Shown: positions 1 through 7,199 of the stretch, piece by piece
Numbering within the stretch: the stretch's first letter is position 1
Layout of the letters: each line of letters starts with the position of its first letter
Source: a bacterium
Lineage (GTDB): Bacteria > Bacillota > Clostridia > Oscillospirales > Acutalibacteraceae
DNA: 15,156 nucleotides
Assembly (NCBI GenBank): GCA_020625635.1
Contig: JAHLBL010000016.1
Coordinates: 1-15,156, forward strand
Reading direction: 5' to 3'
The notes under the pieces: model-generated
The model's database searches: none
The model's input: only the letters and a program-made list of their open reading frames with translations
Told to the model about the DNA's origin: nothing
Translations under genes and position numbers: made by a program

Positions 1-1044
1 AGCTCGGGCTGGGTTCACGACCACGAGCTCGGCAGGAGACATATCCAGAAGGTATTTGAGGAAAAAATCAAAACCATCGTTTACACAAATGTTATGGACG
101 ACGACCCGCTGAAGGTCATCGAGCAGGCGATCGACGAGGGCTGCAAGGTCGTTTTCGCGACAACGCCGCGGCTTATGCCCGCGTGCCTTCGCGCCGCGGT
201 CGAGCACCCCGATATCGTAATACTGAACTGCGCGCTGAACAAATCCCACCGCTACATAAGAACTTATTACACACGTATGTACGAGGCGAAGTTCATTCTC
301 GGCGCGATCGCGGGCTCGCTTACAGAGAGCGACAAGCTCGGCTACGTATGCGATTACCCGATTTACGGTCAGATCGCGGGAATCAACGCCTTCGCCTTAG
401 GCGCTCAGATGGCTAACCCGAGAGCCAAGGTCTATCTAGAATGGTCGGCTGTAAAGGGAGCCAGCGAGGCGGCTCAGACACTGGCTGATATGGGAATCCA
501 CCTGATTTCCTCGCAGGACACCTCGCGCTTCCGCAAGGACACCAGAAGCGCTTACGGACTGTCCTACATTAACGGAGACTATAAGGACCTCATAGCAAAC
601 CCCGTATGGAAATGGGGAGTTTATTATGAGGCGCTGCTGCGCCGCGCTCTCGACAAGTCTATGCAGACCGAGTACGAGAGCAGCAACAAGGCGCTCAACT
701 ATTTCTGGGGTATGTCGGCAGGAGTCGTCGACATAGAATACTCCGACGCGCTGCCGCTCGCGTCAAGGCGGTTTGCCGACCTGCTGAAAGACAGCATCAA
801 ACAGAATCTTTGCGTACCCTTCCTCACTCCCCTTTTCAACCAGAAGGGCGAAATGATAGGCGGCGACCAGAAGTCGCTCAGCCTTGAGCAGATTATAAAT
901 ATGGATTACCTCGTTGAAAATGTTATCGGAGATATTCCGAAATACGAGGAAATGAGCCCGATGGGAAAGGCGACGGTTGATATGGCAGGGGTTGAAAAAT
1001 CCCAGGAGTCAGCCGCCGAGGAAAAGGAGGATGAAGAAAAATGA
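1..1044 (+). CDS. BMP-family ligand-binding protein, 5' end missing
   Basis: The frame is open from base 1 to the TGA at 1042-1044, giving 347 residues of a longer protein; the ATG at 94 is internal. The visible part resembles the C-terminal two thirds of basic membrane protein (BMP/Med-type, PF02608) periplasmic-binding folds. Recognisable pieces are a segment starting GWVHDHELGRRH, a stretch around DPLKVIEQAIDEGCKVVFATT, and a glycine-rich hinge segment (EAKFILGAIAGSLTES). Known members bind nucleosides or related ligands for ABC uptake; some are cytosolic regulators (Med). The start is outside the window, so it is not known whether a lipobox or another N-terminal domain is present. The C-terminus is a strongly acidic tail (ESAAEEKEDEEK). 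The gene overlaps the next one as ATGA, so the two are probably translationally coupled. Family assignment is fairly sure; ligand and location are unknown. Confidence 0.8.
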   Translation, partial: SSGWVHDHELGRRHIQKVFEEKIKTIVYTNVMDDDPLKVIEQAIDEGCKVVFATTPRLMPACLRAAVEHPDIVILNCALNKSHRYIRTYYTRMYEAKFILGAIAGSLTESDKLGYVCDYPIYGQIAGINAFALGAQMANPRAKVYLEWSAVKGASEAAQTLADMGIHLISSQDTSRFRKDTRSAYGLSYINGDYKDLIANPVWKWGVYYEALLRRALDKSMQTEYESSNKALNYFWGMSAGVVDIEYSDALPLASRRFADLLKDSIKQNLCVPFLTPLFNQKGEMIGGDQKSLSLEQIINMDYLVENVIGDIPKYEEMSPMGKATVDMAGVEKSQESAAEEKEDEEK

Positions 1045-1625
1045 GGATTCTCGCCGTTTCGGATGTGGAATCACCGTACTATTACGATCATTACGCCGAG
1101 GGAAAGCTCAGCGGCTTTGACCTGATAATAGCCTGCGGAGACCTTAGAGAAGGATATCTGGAGTTTCTTATATCAATGGCTAACTGTCCGCTTGTGTACG
1201 TTCACGGCAATCACGACGATTTCAAGCGCAACCCCGACGGCTGCGTTTGTATCGACGACGATATTTTTGTGATTAACGGAATGCGTATTCTGGGGCTCGG
1301 AGGCTCCTACAGGTATAAGAACGGGAAATATATGTACACCGAGAGGCAAATGAAGCTCAGAGTGTTCAAGCTCATTCCCAAGCTGATAAGGCGCAAGGGC
1401 TTTGACATCCTTGTCACTCACGCTCCCGCCCGTCACCTCAACGACTTCGACACACTCACTCACAGGGGGTTCGAGTGCTTTAACAAGCTTATCGACAAAT
1501 ATAAGCCCAAGTACTTCCTCCACGGTCATATCCACCGCAACTACGGCTCATTCATTCCTCAGAAAACCGAACACGGCGAAACGACCGTCATAAACGCGTG
1601 CGGTCACTGTATAATTGAAATATAA
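1041..1625 (+). CDS. Calcineurin-type metallophosphoesterase
   Basis: The gene encodes 194 residues, a typical length for a single-domain metallophosphoesterase (PF00149). The metal-binding blocks appear in order: SDVE (7-10), GD (33-34), GNHD (56-59), THAP (126-129) and HGHIH (161-165). Together they should bind a di-metal centre and hydrolyse a phosphoester; the substrate cannot be read from the sequence. The first block usually reads DxH, but here it is D8-V9-E10, a variant that may belong to this clostridial subfamily. There is no signal peptide or membrane segment, so the protein should be cytosolic. The start is the ATG at 1041, preceded by GGAGG at 1026-1030 inside the end of the BMP gene, and it overlaps that gene's stop codon. 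The tight coupling suggests a shared pathway with the BMP-like protein. A strong terminator follows. Confidence 0.9.
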   Translation: MRILAVSDVESPYYYDHYAEGKLSGFDLIIACGDLREGYLEFLISMANCPLVYVHGNHDDFKRNPDGCVCIDDDIFVINGMRILGLGGSYRYKNGKYMYTERQMKLRVFKLIPKLIRRKGFDILVTHAPARHLNDFDTLTHRGFECFNKLIDKYKPKYFLHGHIHRNYGSFIPQKTEHGETTVINACGHCIIEI

Positions 1626-1634
1626 ATGAATATC

Positions 1635-1682
1635 GGGCAGACAGCTCACTCCTTAAACGGAAGAGTTGTCTGCCCATTTTTT
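1635..1682 (+). terminator. Intrinsic terminator of the BMP/phosphoesterase operon
   Basis: A 13-bp stem (1635-1647 with 1663-1675, one G-U pair) and a 15-nt loop are followed by a run of six T at 1677-1682. It lies 10 bases after the phosphoesterase stop. Reading the other way, the stem is not followed by a T-run, so it may serve the convergent BIG2 gene only weakly. Confidence 0.9.
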
Positions 1683-1701
1683 GCTTATTAATACTTGTGT
1701 A

Positions 1702-3174
1702 TTACTTCCACTTCTTAAAACCGAGCTTTTTCATACTTACCTTTGCCTTCCCCGAAATATACGTGTCAAACTCGGGGAACACCCACTTCAGAAGGGCGTT
1801 GGCTCTCTCATAGGTTTCCTGACTGTCGCCGAAAAAGCTTAGATTCTCTTTCAGCACAAACGTACTGTTCTTCACCCCGCTTGCCTCCGCGGTGCTCGTT
1901 CCGTAGCAATACCAAAAGTTCGAGTACCCGATTCTGCCGCCCGACAGATATATCTCGAGAGCCTCCGTGTTGCCGCCTGATTTCGTTTCGGCTGAGAAAC
2001 GGATACAGCCCGTGCCTGCATCCTGAGCATAATATCTGTAGGTAAAGCTGCCCGAATTCTTAGTCAGAACATAGCTGAGCTCATCCGAATTGTAGCTTCC
2101 GTGCTTCTTAATATACTTAAACAGCTTATTATACGCCTGTTTTGCGGTAAGCTTGCCCGACTTTACCGTCAGCCTGCACTTATATTTTTTGCTCTTGTAC
2201 TTAGCGGTGATCACAGCGCTGCCCTTCTTCTTCGCCTTGACAACGCCCTTCTTACTGACAGTCGCCACGCTCTTCGAGGAAGAAGTCCACCTGACCTTTG
2301 AAGCCTTCGCGTTTTTTAATTTCAGGGTATACTTATTACCTGCCTTGAGGGTGAGCTTGGTTTTACTGAGCGAGATCTTCTTCGCTGTCGTTTTATACAC
2401 AAATCCGAACTTTTTCATTGAAAGCTTCATCCTCGCGCCGAGGAATTTATCCCACAGCGAAAAGCCTGCCTTTGCTAACTTGTGAGCCTTGGCGTTTGCG
2501 CTTTTGAGTTTCGGTCCGATCGAATGCTTAAGCTTCATCGTCGCGGTGTTGAGCGTTGCGCTTTTCTTGTATGTTTTTTCGTAAACGCTGTATTTGCCGC
2601 TTGTATTTCTTTTAAAGCATTCGGCTCTCTTTATACCCGAATTATAGACGGCGAGATATAACCCCTCTTTGGCATCAAATTCACCCTGCGCTTCGGCGTA
2701 GGGCTTTCCGATAAACATATTGACATATTCCGTTGTATCATAATTCGCCCAAAGCACGTAACCGTCCTCATACCACTTGATGTAATAGTCGAGATAGCCA
2801 TTACCGTTATCGTATTTTTCGCCGTGCTTTTTCAGGTAGTTTTTCATTTTGTTATAAGGCGAGGCCTTAGCCTTTACAGTCATATTTACACCGTAAGGCG
2901 CGCCGTTCCACCATGTGGTGATCATACAGCTTCCCGCCTTTTTGCCCGTGACCACACCGTCCGACGTGACGGAGGCTATGTCGGGATTAGTGCTTTCCCA
3001 GAGCACGCTGACGACGTTTCCGTCCGGGTCGGTAAAACTGAGAGGCTTTGTCTCGCCGACCTTTATGGAAAGGCTGCCGAGAATCTTTATATCCTCCGCG
3101 TTAACTGCCGTAACGGTAAATAACCCGAGCACCATAATAAGCGCCATAGTGATTGATAAGATTCTTTTTGTCAT
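1702..3174 (-). CDS. Secreted BIG2-domain protein with internal tandem duplication
   Basis: This 490-residue protein has a signal peptide at about 1-26 (MTKR, hydrophobic core, then VNA before the likely cleavage site). The ATG at 3174 was chosen because AGGAGGT (3181-3187) lies 6 nt upstream of it; the longer frame from 3201 would start upstream of that site. The domain order is BIG2-like Ig fold (about 28-101), an unknown module A (about 107-259), a second BIG2 (about 266-338), and module B (about 344-487). Modules A and B both open with a tyrosine/lysine motif (YLKKHG, YIKKHG) and both close with a SMKK(F/L)GF motif, so the protein looks like a duplicated BIG2 plus module unit. BIG2 domains are common in surface adhesins. 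The protein is lysine-rich and has no LPXTG motif or C-terminal membrane segment, so it is probably released or wall-bound non-covalently. The function of the repeated module is not recognised. Confidence 0.85.
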   Translation of the reverse strand: MTKRILSITMALIMVLGLFTVTAVNAEDIKILGSLSIKVGETKPLSFTDPDGNVVSVLWESTNPDIASVTSDGVVTGKKAGSCMITTWWNGAPYGVNMTVKAKASPYNKMKNYLKKHGEKYDNGNGYLDYYIKWYEDGYVLWANYDTTEYVNMFIGKPYAEAQGEFDAKEGLYLAVYNSGIKRAECFKRNTSGKYSVYEKTYKKSATLNTATMKLKHSIGPKLKSANAKAHKLAKAGFSLWDKFLGARMKLSMKKFGFVYKTTAKKISLSKTKLTLKAGNKYTLKLKNAKASKVRWTSSSKSVATVSKKGVVKAKKKGSAVITAKYKSKKYKCRLTVKSGKLTAKQAYNKLFKYIKKHGSYNSDELSYVLTKNSGSFTYRYYAQDAGTGCIRFSAETKSGGNTEALEIYLSGGRIGYSNFWYCYGTSTAEASGVKNSTFVLKENLSFFGDSQETYERANALLKWVFPEFDTYISGKAKVSMKKLGFKKWK

Positions 3175-3205
3175 AAAAAAACCTCCTGTACGGTAATTCA
3201 TTCGT

Positions 3206-3214
3206 ATTATATCA
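3206..3214 (-). promoter_or_regulatory. Extended -10 promoter of the BIG2 gene
   Basis: On the minus strand TGATATAAT (3214 to 3206) is a perfect extended -10 element (TGn-TATAAT). No good -35 box lies at 16-18 bp, which fits an extended -10 promoter. Predicted transcription starts about 12 nt before the AGGAGGT of the BIG2 gene. Confidence 0.65.
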
Positions 3215-3351
3215 TATAGTCCGACAAATGAATATTGCCGTTATATCTAATAAAAGCGCTCATATATTGGTAATTATCCACAAGGAGAAGGGGATTTTTC
3301 ACACGGTTTGTTTTTCTTTTTCATTAATTTGGAAGAAATAACAAAAAATAC

Positions 3352-3380
3352 TTTACTTTAGTAATATGTTAATGTATAAT
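3352..3380 (+). promoter_or_regulatory. Promoter of the amino-acid ABC transporter operon
   Basis: TTTACT (3352-3357), a 17-bp spacer and a perfect TATAAT (3375-3380). Transcription would start near 3387, giving a leader of about 39 nt before the ATG at 3426. That is too short for a T-box or large riboswitch, so any amino-acid regulation must act on DNA or elsewhere. Confidence 0.75.
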
Positions 3381-3425
3381 GTAACAGTCCGAAATTTTTA
3401 ATATTATTAATTGGAGGAAAAAGTA

Positions 3426-4208
3426 ATGAAAAAAATCATTGCACTTTTACTTGCAGCAGCAGTAATCGTTTCCGCTTTCGCTTTCAGCGGCTGCGGCGAA
3501 CAGAACAAAGAGACTCTCAAAATCGGTATCACCTACTTTGAGCCCATGAACTACCTCGACGAGAACGGCGAGCTCACAGGCTTCGAGACAGATTTTGCAA
3601 AGGCAGTCTGCGACAAAATCGGTATGAACGCCGAGTTCCAGGAGATTGAGTGGGAGACAAAGGAAATCGAGCTCAATTCCAAGAACATCGACTGCATCTG
3701 GAACGGTATGACAATCACCGACGAGAGAAAAGAGAACATGAACATCTCCACAGCTTACATGGAGAACAAGCAGGTTATGGTATGCAAGGCTGAGAACGCC
3801 GCAAAGTACGCCAAGAGCGCTGATGGCGCTAAGGTTATCGCCGAGGCAGGCTCCGCGGGCGAAGAAGTTGCCAAGGGCGAAAAGTTCTTCAAGGGCACAA
3901 GCTACACCGCAGCTGATTCACAGGCTAAGGCTCTCCTCGAGGTTAAGTCAGGTCAGTCCGACATCGCCGTTATCGACTATGTTATGACTATCGGCACACT
4001 CAAAGACGGCTCCGACTACGGCGACCTCACTGTTGTAGAAGGTCAGGACTTCGCTCCCGAGCAGTACGGCATCGCGTTCCGCAAGGGCGACGACGACCTC
4101 ACCAACAAGGTCAACGACGCTATCCAGGAGCTCGCTAACGAGGGTAAGCTCAACGAAATCGCAACAAAATACAACCTTCAGGACCTCATTTTAGTTAAAG
4201 CAAAATAA
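3426..4208 (+). CDS. Amino-acid ABC transporter substrate-binding lipoprotein
   Basis: The gene encodes 260 residues. A type II signal peptide (MKKIIALLLAAAV...) ends in the lipobox FSGC with Cys23 as the lipidation site, so the protein should be anchored on the outer face of the membrane. The mature part is a family 3 solute-binding protein (SBP_bac_3, PF00497). It opens with a characteristic LKIGITYFEPMNYLDENG strand and GFETDFAKAV (52-61); Arg101 in TITDER is at the place of the usual carboxylate-binding Arg, and Asp184 in AVIDY is at the place of the usual amine-binding acid. A polar amino acid such as glutamine or cystine is plausible but not readable. The ATG at 3426 has GGAGG (3413-3417) 8 nt upstream; a TTG at 3411 overlapping that site is unlikely. 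The stop overlaps the permease start (TAATG). Confidence 0.93.
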   Translation: MKKIIALLLAAAVIVSAFAFSGCGEQNKETLKIGITYFEPMNYLDENGELTGFETDFAKAVCDKIGMNAEFQEIEWETKEIELNSKNIDCIWNGMTITDERKENMNISTAYMENKQVMVCKAENAAKYAKSADGAKVIAEAGSAGEEVAKGEKFFKGTSYTAADSQAKALLEVKSGQSDIAVIDYVMTIGTLKDGSDYGDLTVVEGQDFAPEQYGIAFRKGDDDLTNKVNDAIQELANEGKLNEIATKYNLQDLILVKAK

Positions 4209-4852
4209 TGGAACAGTTCTTAAAAATCTCATCACAGCTACTTGACGGCTTTGGGCAGAACTGTATAATCTTCGCGGTCACTTTGCTGACCGCGATTCCT
4301 CTCGGTCTTATTATTTCATTCGGCTCGCGCTCGAAATTCTTCCCGCTCAAGGCGGTTGTAAAGACGTTCGTCTGGATCATCCGCGGCACGCCGCTCATGC
4401 TCCAGCTCTTCGTCGTATTCTACATACCGTCTATGCTGTGGGATCTGCGCTTCGACAGAATGACAGCGGCGCTCATCGCCTTTACGATCAACTACGCCGC
4501 CTACTTCTCGGAGATTTTCCGCGGAGGCATCGAGGCTATTCCGAAAGGACAGTACGAGGCGGGACAGGTGCTCGGTATGACAAAGTCGCAGGTTTTCTTT
4601 AAAATCGTGCTGCTTCAGGTTATCAAGCGCATCACCGCCCCCATGAGCAACGAAATAATCACACTCGTAAAGGACACCTCGCTCGCGAGAGTAATAATGG
4701 TGCCCGAGATACTTAAAGCGGCTGAACGCTTTACGATGCAGGGACTTATCTGGCCTATCTTCTACACAGGCGCGTTCTTCCTGATTTTCTGCGGCGTTCT
4801 TACAATCCTCTTCTCGTTCATCGAGAAAAAGCTCGATTACTACAAGGGTTAG
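4208..4852 (+). CDS. Polar amino-acid ABC transporter permease
   Basis: This 214-residue integral membrane protein of the HisM/GlnP type (BPD_transp_1, PF00528) would form the channel as a homodimer, since no second permease is present. Hydrophobic segments lie at about 17-38, 52-75, 86-104 and 183-205. The cytoplasmic EAA loop that docks on the ATPase is clear at about 108-137 (core YEAGQVLGMTKSQVFFKI). IRGTPLMLQL (58-67) and NEIITLVKDTSLA (148-160) are hallmarks of amino-acid permeases of this class. The ATG overlaps the lipoprotein stop by one base and has no strong ribosome binding site, so translation is probably coupled. Confidence 0.95.
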   Translation: MEQFLKISSQLLDGFGQNCIIFAVTLLTAIPLGLIISFGSRSKFFPLKAVVKTFVWIIRGTPLMLQLFVVFYIPSMLWDLRFDRMTAALIAFTINYAAYFSEIFRGGIEAIPKGQYEAGQVLGMTKSQVFFKIVLLQVIKRITAPMSNEIITLVKDTSLARVIMVPEILKAAERFTMQGLIWPIFYTGAFFLIFCGVLTILFSFIEKKLDYYKG

Positions 4853-4864
4853 GAGGTTTGTTAA

Positions 4865-5674
4865 ATGGCATATCTTGAAGTATCAAACATTAAGAAAAGC
4901 TTCGGCAGGAACGAAGTATTAAAGGATATCAGCCTTTCGCTCGAGCAGGGCGAGGTTCTCGCGATTATCGGCTCCTCGGGCTCAGGCAAGACTACACTGC
5001 TCAGATGCATAAACTTTCTCGAGCAGGCGGACTTCGGCACGATTACCGTCAACGGCAACCTGCTTTTTGACGGCAGCGACGACAGCAAGAAAAAGGAATC
5101 CGAGGTTAGGAAGAACCGACTTCACTTTGGTCTGGTGTTCCAGTCGTTCAACCTTTTCCCGCAGTACACCGTTCTCGAGAACATCACCCTTGCCCCTTCC
5201 CTCGCCGCGAAGGAACAGCTGAAGCAGAACGGAAGCTACGAGGGCGTAAGCACCAGAAAGGAAGCGCTCGCGCTTATCGAGAATAACGCGCTTGAGCTTC
5301 TCAAGAAGGTCGGACTGTCCGAGAAGAAGAACGAATACCCCTGCAACCTCAGCGGCGGTCAGCAGCAGCGTGTAGCGATTGCGAGAGCGCTTGCGCTGAA
5401 TCCCGACGTTCTCTGCTTTGACGAGCCTACATCCGCGCTCGACCCAGAGCTCACGGGCGAGGTTCTCAATGTAATAAAGGAGCTAAAGGACCTCAACAGC
5501 ACAATGATCATCGTAACCCACGAAATCGGCTTCGCGCACGATGTAGCGGACAAGATAATCTTTATGGACGAGGGCGTAATAGCCGAGCAGGGAACTCCGC
5601 AGGAGGTCATCGACAACCCGCGCGAACAGCGCACAAAGGACTTCCTCTCACGCTTCAACCAGTTCGGAGATTAA
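4865..5674 (+). CDS. Polar amino-acid ABC transporter ATP-binding protein
   Basis: The gene encodes 269 residues of the GlnQ/HisP class. All nucleotide-binding motifs are intact: Walker A GSSGSGKTT (36-44), Q-loop Gln93, signature LSGGQQQR (162-169), Walker B LCFDEP (183-188), D-loop ALD (191-193) and switch His219. The family is usually about 240 residues; the extra length comes partly from the helical subdomain between Q-loop and signature (about 113-145, Lys/Glu/Asn-rich) and from the loop at about 69-82. AGGAGG (4851-4856) stands 8 nt before the ATG and overlaps the end of the permease gene. With the two upstream genes it forms a complete importer. Confidence 0.95.
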   Translation: MAYLEVSNIKKSFGRNEVLKDISLSLEQGEVLAIIGSSGSGKTTLLRCINFLEQADFGTITVNGNLLFDGSDDSKKKESEVRKNRLHFGLVFQSFNLFPQYTVLENITLAPSLAAKEQLKQNGSYEGVSTRKEALALIENNALELLKKVGLSEKKNEYPCNLSGGQQQRVAIARALALNPDVLCFDEPTSALDPELTGEVLNVIKELKDLNSTMIIVTHEIGFAHDVADKIIFMDEGVIAEQGTPQEVIDNPREQRTKDFLSRFNQFGD

Positions 5675-5681
5675 TAATCAG

Positions 5682-5706
5682 GGGGCTGTCTCAAAAGAGC
5701 AGCCCC
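5682..5706 (+). terminator. GC-rich hairpin after the importer operon
   Basis: A 7-bp stem GGGGCTG/CAGCCCC (5682-5688 with 5700-5706) lies 8 bases past the ATPase stop. Only a poor T-run follows (GTGTTT), so termination here may be partial. The sequence also looks like the end of the dispersed element whose core follows at 5715. Confidence 0.55.
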
Positions 5707-5714
5707 GTGTTTAC

Positions 5715-5743
5715 AAATGCAATTCAATAGTTATAAGTATTAA
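5715..5743 (+). repeat. Solo copy of a dispersed repeat core
   Basis: These 29 bases match the reverse complement of 9227-9255 at 27 of 29 positions (direct comparison by eye). The copy at 9227-9255 lies inside a long palindromic element; here only the core and one terminal hairpin (5682-5706) are visible, so this may be a decayed or half copy. Confidence 0.75.
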
Positions 5744-5754
5744 TACAGCATTTT

Positions 5755-5797
5755 AAAAAAGGAAGGCTCGTTTGTTCTGAGCCTTCCCTTTTTCTTT
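5755..5797. terminator. Bidirectional intrinsic terminator
   Basis: A perfect 9-bp stem GGAAGGCTC/GAGCCTTCC (5761-5769 with 5779-5787) has a 9-nt loop. It is flanked by A6 at 5755-5760 and T-rich sequence at 5789-5797, so it reads as a terminator on both strands. It separates the plus-strand importer operon from the convergent minus-strand SGNH esterase gene, whose stop is 4 bases away. Confidence 0.92.
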
Positions 5798-5800
5798 ATA

Positions 5801-7018
5801 CTATTCCTTTTTTTCTTTCTCCAGTTCAGCTTTTCTTCTGCGTCTTTTATTGCCTATCTCAACGTACTGAACGGTGCCGACGCCTACGGCTATGACAGCA
5901 AAACAGAAAACAGTAATTGGTATGGGGTTAAATCCGCCTTCACCGCTTTCACCTGCTGTATTGGCGCTTATTTCCTTTGCGCGCTTCGCCTCAAGCTTAT
6001 CGATAACCTTCTGGACGCATTTCGCGTAAACCTTAGCGCCCTTAATGTTCGGGTGCATCGAGTAACCGCTTATGAGGTCAAGTCTTGCGATGCTTCTGTC
6101 GGTTATGTCCTCGCTCTGCTTAGCAAGGATCTCGTAAATATACGGCTTATCGGTGTAAGCCTCGTGTCCCGAGAAGCCTTCTTCGACTGAAACAAAGTGA
6201 ATATCAAGCCCCTCTTTTCTGCATTCCTTTACGAGAGCTTTTACGTTGTCGTTAAAATCACCGATGCTCTTATTGACGAGCTTAGCCTCTTCCTTACTGA
6301 CAAACACATTCGAGCCTTCGGGGTTGAGGAGCTTCGGATAACCCGCAACGATAATCGCCGCGTCGGGAGCTTTTTTGGATATCGCGTAATAAACATCCTT
6401 GAGTTTGTCCCTGATTCCGCTCTTTTTGAAGAACTCTCTCTGAACATTGTTGAGCATTCCTGAGAGAGCGTTCGCGTTTAACCAGCCGCCCGAGAAAACC
6501 TTGGTGATTATTTCGATGAACTTCGCGTCGTTTCCGCCGAGTGTAAGAGTGACGTAATCGACCTTTTTCCCTCTGAGCTTTTCAAACACCTTTAACTGAG
6601 GCGGAAGATATGTCGTGCCTTCGTGTCCCTGCTTTGAGTAAATTTTCTCCTGCTTTTCGGTCATATGCTTCGTCTCAGCGCCAGAGGCGGCAACGAAAAA
6701 CCAGTTCTCGCCGCGGTGCGACGCCATATTTCCGTCCACGTCGGAGAGCGTCAGCATTCCCGGCCAGCTTCTTGTTGATCTCTGGGCGAGCCAGTCCCTG
6801 GACTTTACCTTCTCCTCAATCGGGAGGTTCTGATCGTAAAACTCCTCTATCCCCTCTCCCGATGAATACGAATCTCCGAGCGATACTATTATCCGCGCGT
6901 TCTCCTGCGCCGCCGCGGAGGTCGGCTGTAAAAGCAGCGCGGACATAAGCACGATAAGGCTGAGCAGCGCTGCAGTTATTTTCCTTGTAAACAGGAGCAA
7001 CGTTTTTTTAGTTTTCAT
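5801..7018 (-). CDS. Membrane-anchored SGNH/GDSL-type esterase
   Basis: This 405-residue protein starts with a signal sequence (about 1-37, ending TSAAA) and ends with a transmembrane helix (about 367-386) and a basic cytoplasmic tail (KRRRRK). The hydrolase domain should therefore face outside. SGNH blocks are GDSYSSG with nucleophile Ser50, block II Gly113 (AASGAE), block III GGND (161-164), and His322 in SMHPNIKG. The position three before the histidine, normally Asp, is Tyr319; in the Streptomyces scabies esterase subfamily a backbone carbonyl at that place replaces the Asp, so a Ser-His dyad is likely. Known relatives are lipases or esterases; the substrate here is unknown. The ATG at 7018 was chosen because AGGAGG (7026-7031) lies 7 nt upstream; a GTG at 7024 is too close to it. 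It has its own promoter and shares a bidirectional terminator with the importer operon. Confidence 0.88.
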   Translation of the reverse strand: MKTKKTLLLFTRKITAALLSLIVLMSALLLQPTSAAAQENARIIVSLGDSYSSGEGIEEFYDQNLPIEEKVKSRDWLAQRSTRSWPGMLTLSDVDGNMASHRGENWFFVAASGAETKHMTEKQEKIYSKQGHEGTTYLPPQLKVFEKLRGKKVDYVTLTLGGNDAKFIEIITKVFSGGWLNANALSGMLNNVQREFFKKSGIRDKLKDVYYAISKKAPDAAIIVAGYPKLLNPEGSNVFVSKEEAKLVNKSIGDFNDNVKALVKECRKEGLDIHFVSVEEGFSGHEAYTDKPYIYEILAKQSEDITDRSIARLDLISGYSMHPNIKGAKVYAKCVQKVIDKLEAKRAKEISANTAGESGEGGFNPIPITVFCFAVIAVGVGTVQYVEIGNKRRRRKAELEKEKKE

Positions 7019-7045
7019 AATCACGCCTCCTTATTGCTGTACATA

Positions 7046-7074
7046 ATTATACATTCACCTGAAAACAAAGTCAA
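7046..7074 (-). promoter_or_regulatory. Promoter of the SGNH esterase gene
   Basis: On the minus strand TTGACT (7074-7069), 17-bp spacer, TATAAT (7051-7046). This is 11 of 12 consensus positions. A 12-bp perfect palindrome (ATCCGCGCGGAT, 7095-7106) lies 20 bp upstream of the -35 box. Confidence 0.88.
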
Positions 7075-7156
7075 CAAAAAAGCGTGCGGCATTCATCCGC
7101 GCGGATATTTTTATAGAAAACGTGTGTATTTATACAATTTGCGAATATTGTCCTGC

Positions 7157-7193
7157 AAATTAAAAGGAGAGAAAACCTAAGTCTTCTCTCCTT
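7157..7193 (-). terminator. Terminator of the C39-like peptidase gene
   Basis: A perfect 10-bp stem (7164-7173 with 7184-7193) with a 10-nt loop; on the minus strand it is followed by TTTTAATTT. It lies 6 bases after the stop of the peptidase gene. On the plus strand no T-run follows. Confidence 0.8.
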
Positions 7194-7199
7194 GATTAT

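Noticed and set aside
94..1044. ATG at 94 as the start of the BMP-like gene
   Set aside because: The same frame is open to base 1 and the upstream residues (GWVHDHELGRRH) fit the family, so the gene is cut by the window edge.
1635..1675. Hairpin as a true bidirectional terminator for the BIG2 gene
   Set aside because: On the minus strand the stem is followed by GATATTCAT without a T-run, so only plus-strand termination is well supported.
3274..3282. TTATCCACA, a perfect DnaA box
   Set aside because: Only one box is present, with no cluster, AT-rich unwinding tract or dnaA/dnaN nearby, so a chance match or minor regulatory site is more likely than an origin.
3411..3425. TTG at 3411 as the lipoprotein start
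   Set aside because: It overlaps the GGAGG ribosome site that serves the ATG at 3426, from which a normal lipoprotein signal begins.
3381..3425. Possible T-box or amino-acid riboswitch before the ABC importer
   Set aside because: The predicted leader is about 39 nt, with no stem-loops or T-box sequence.
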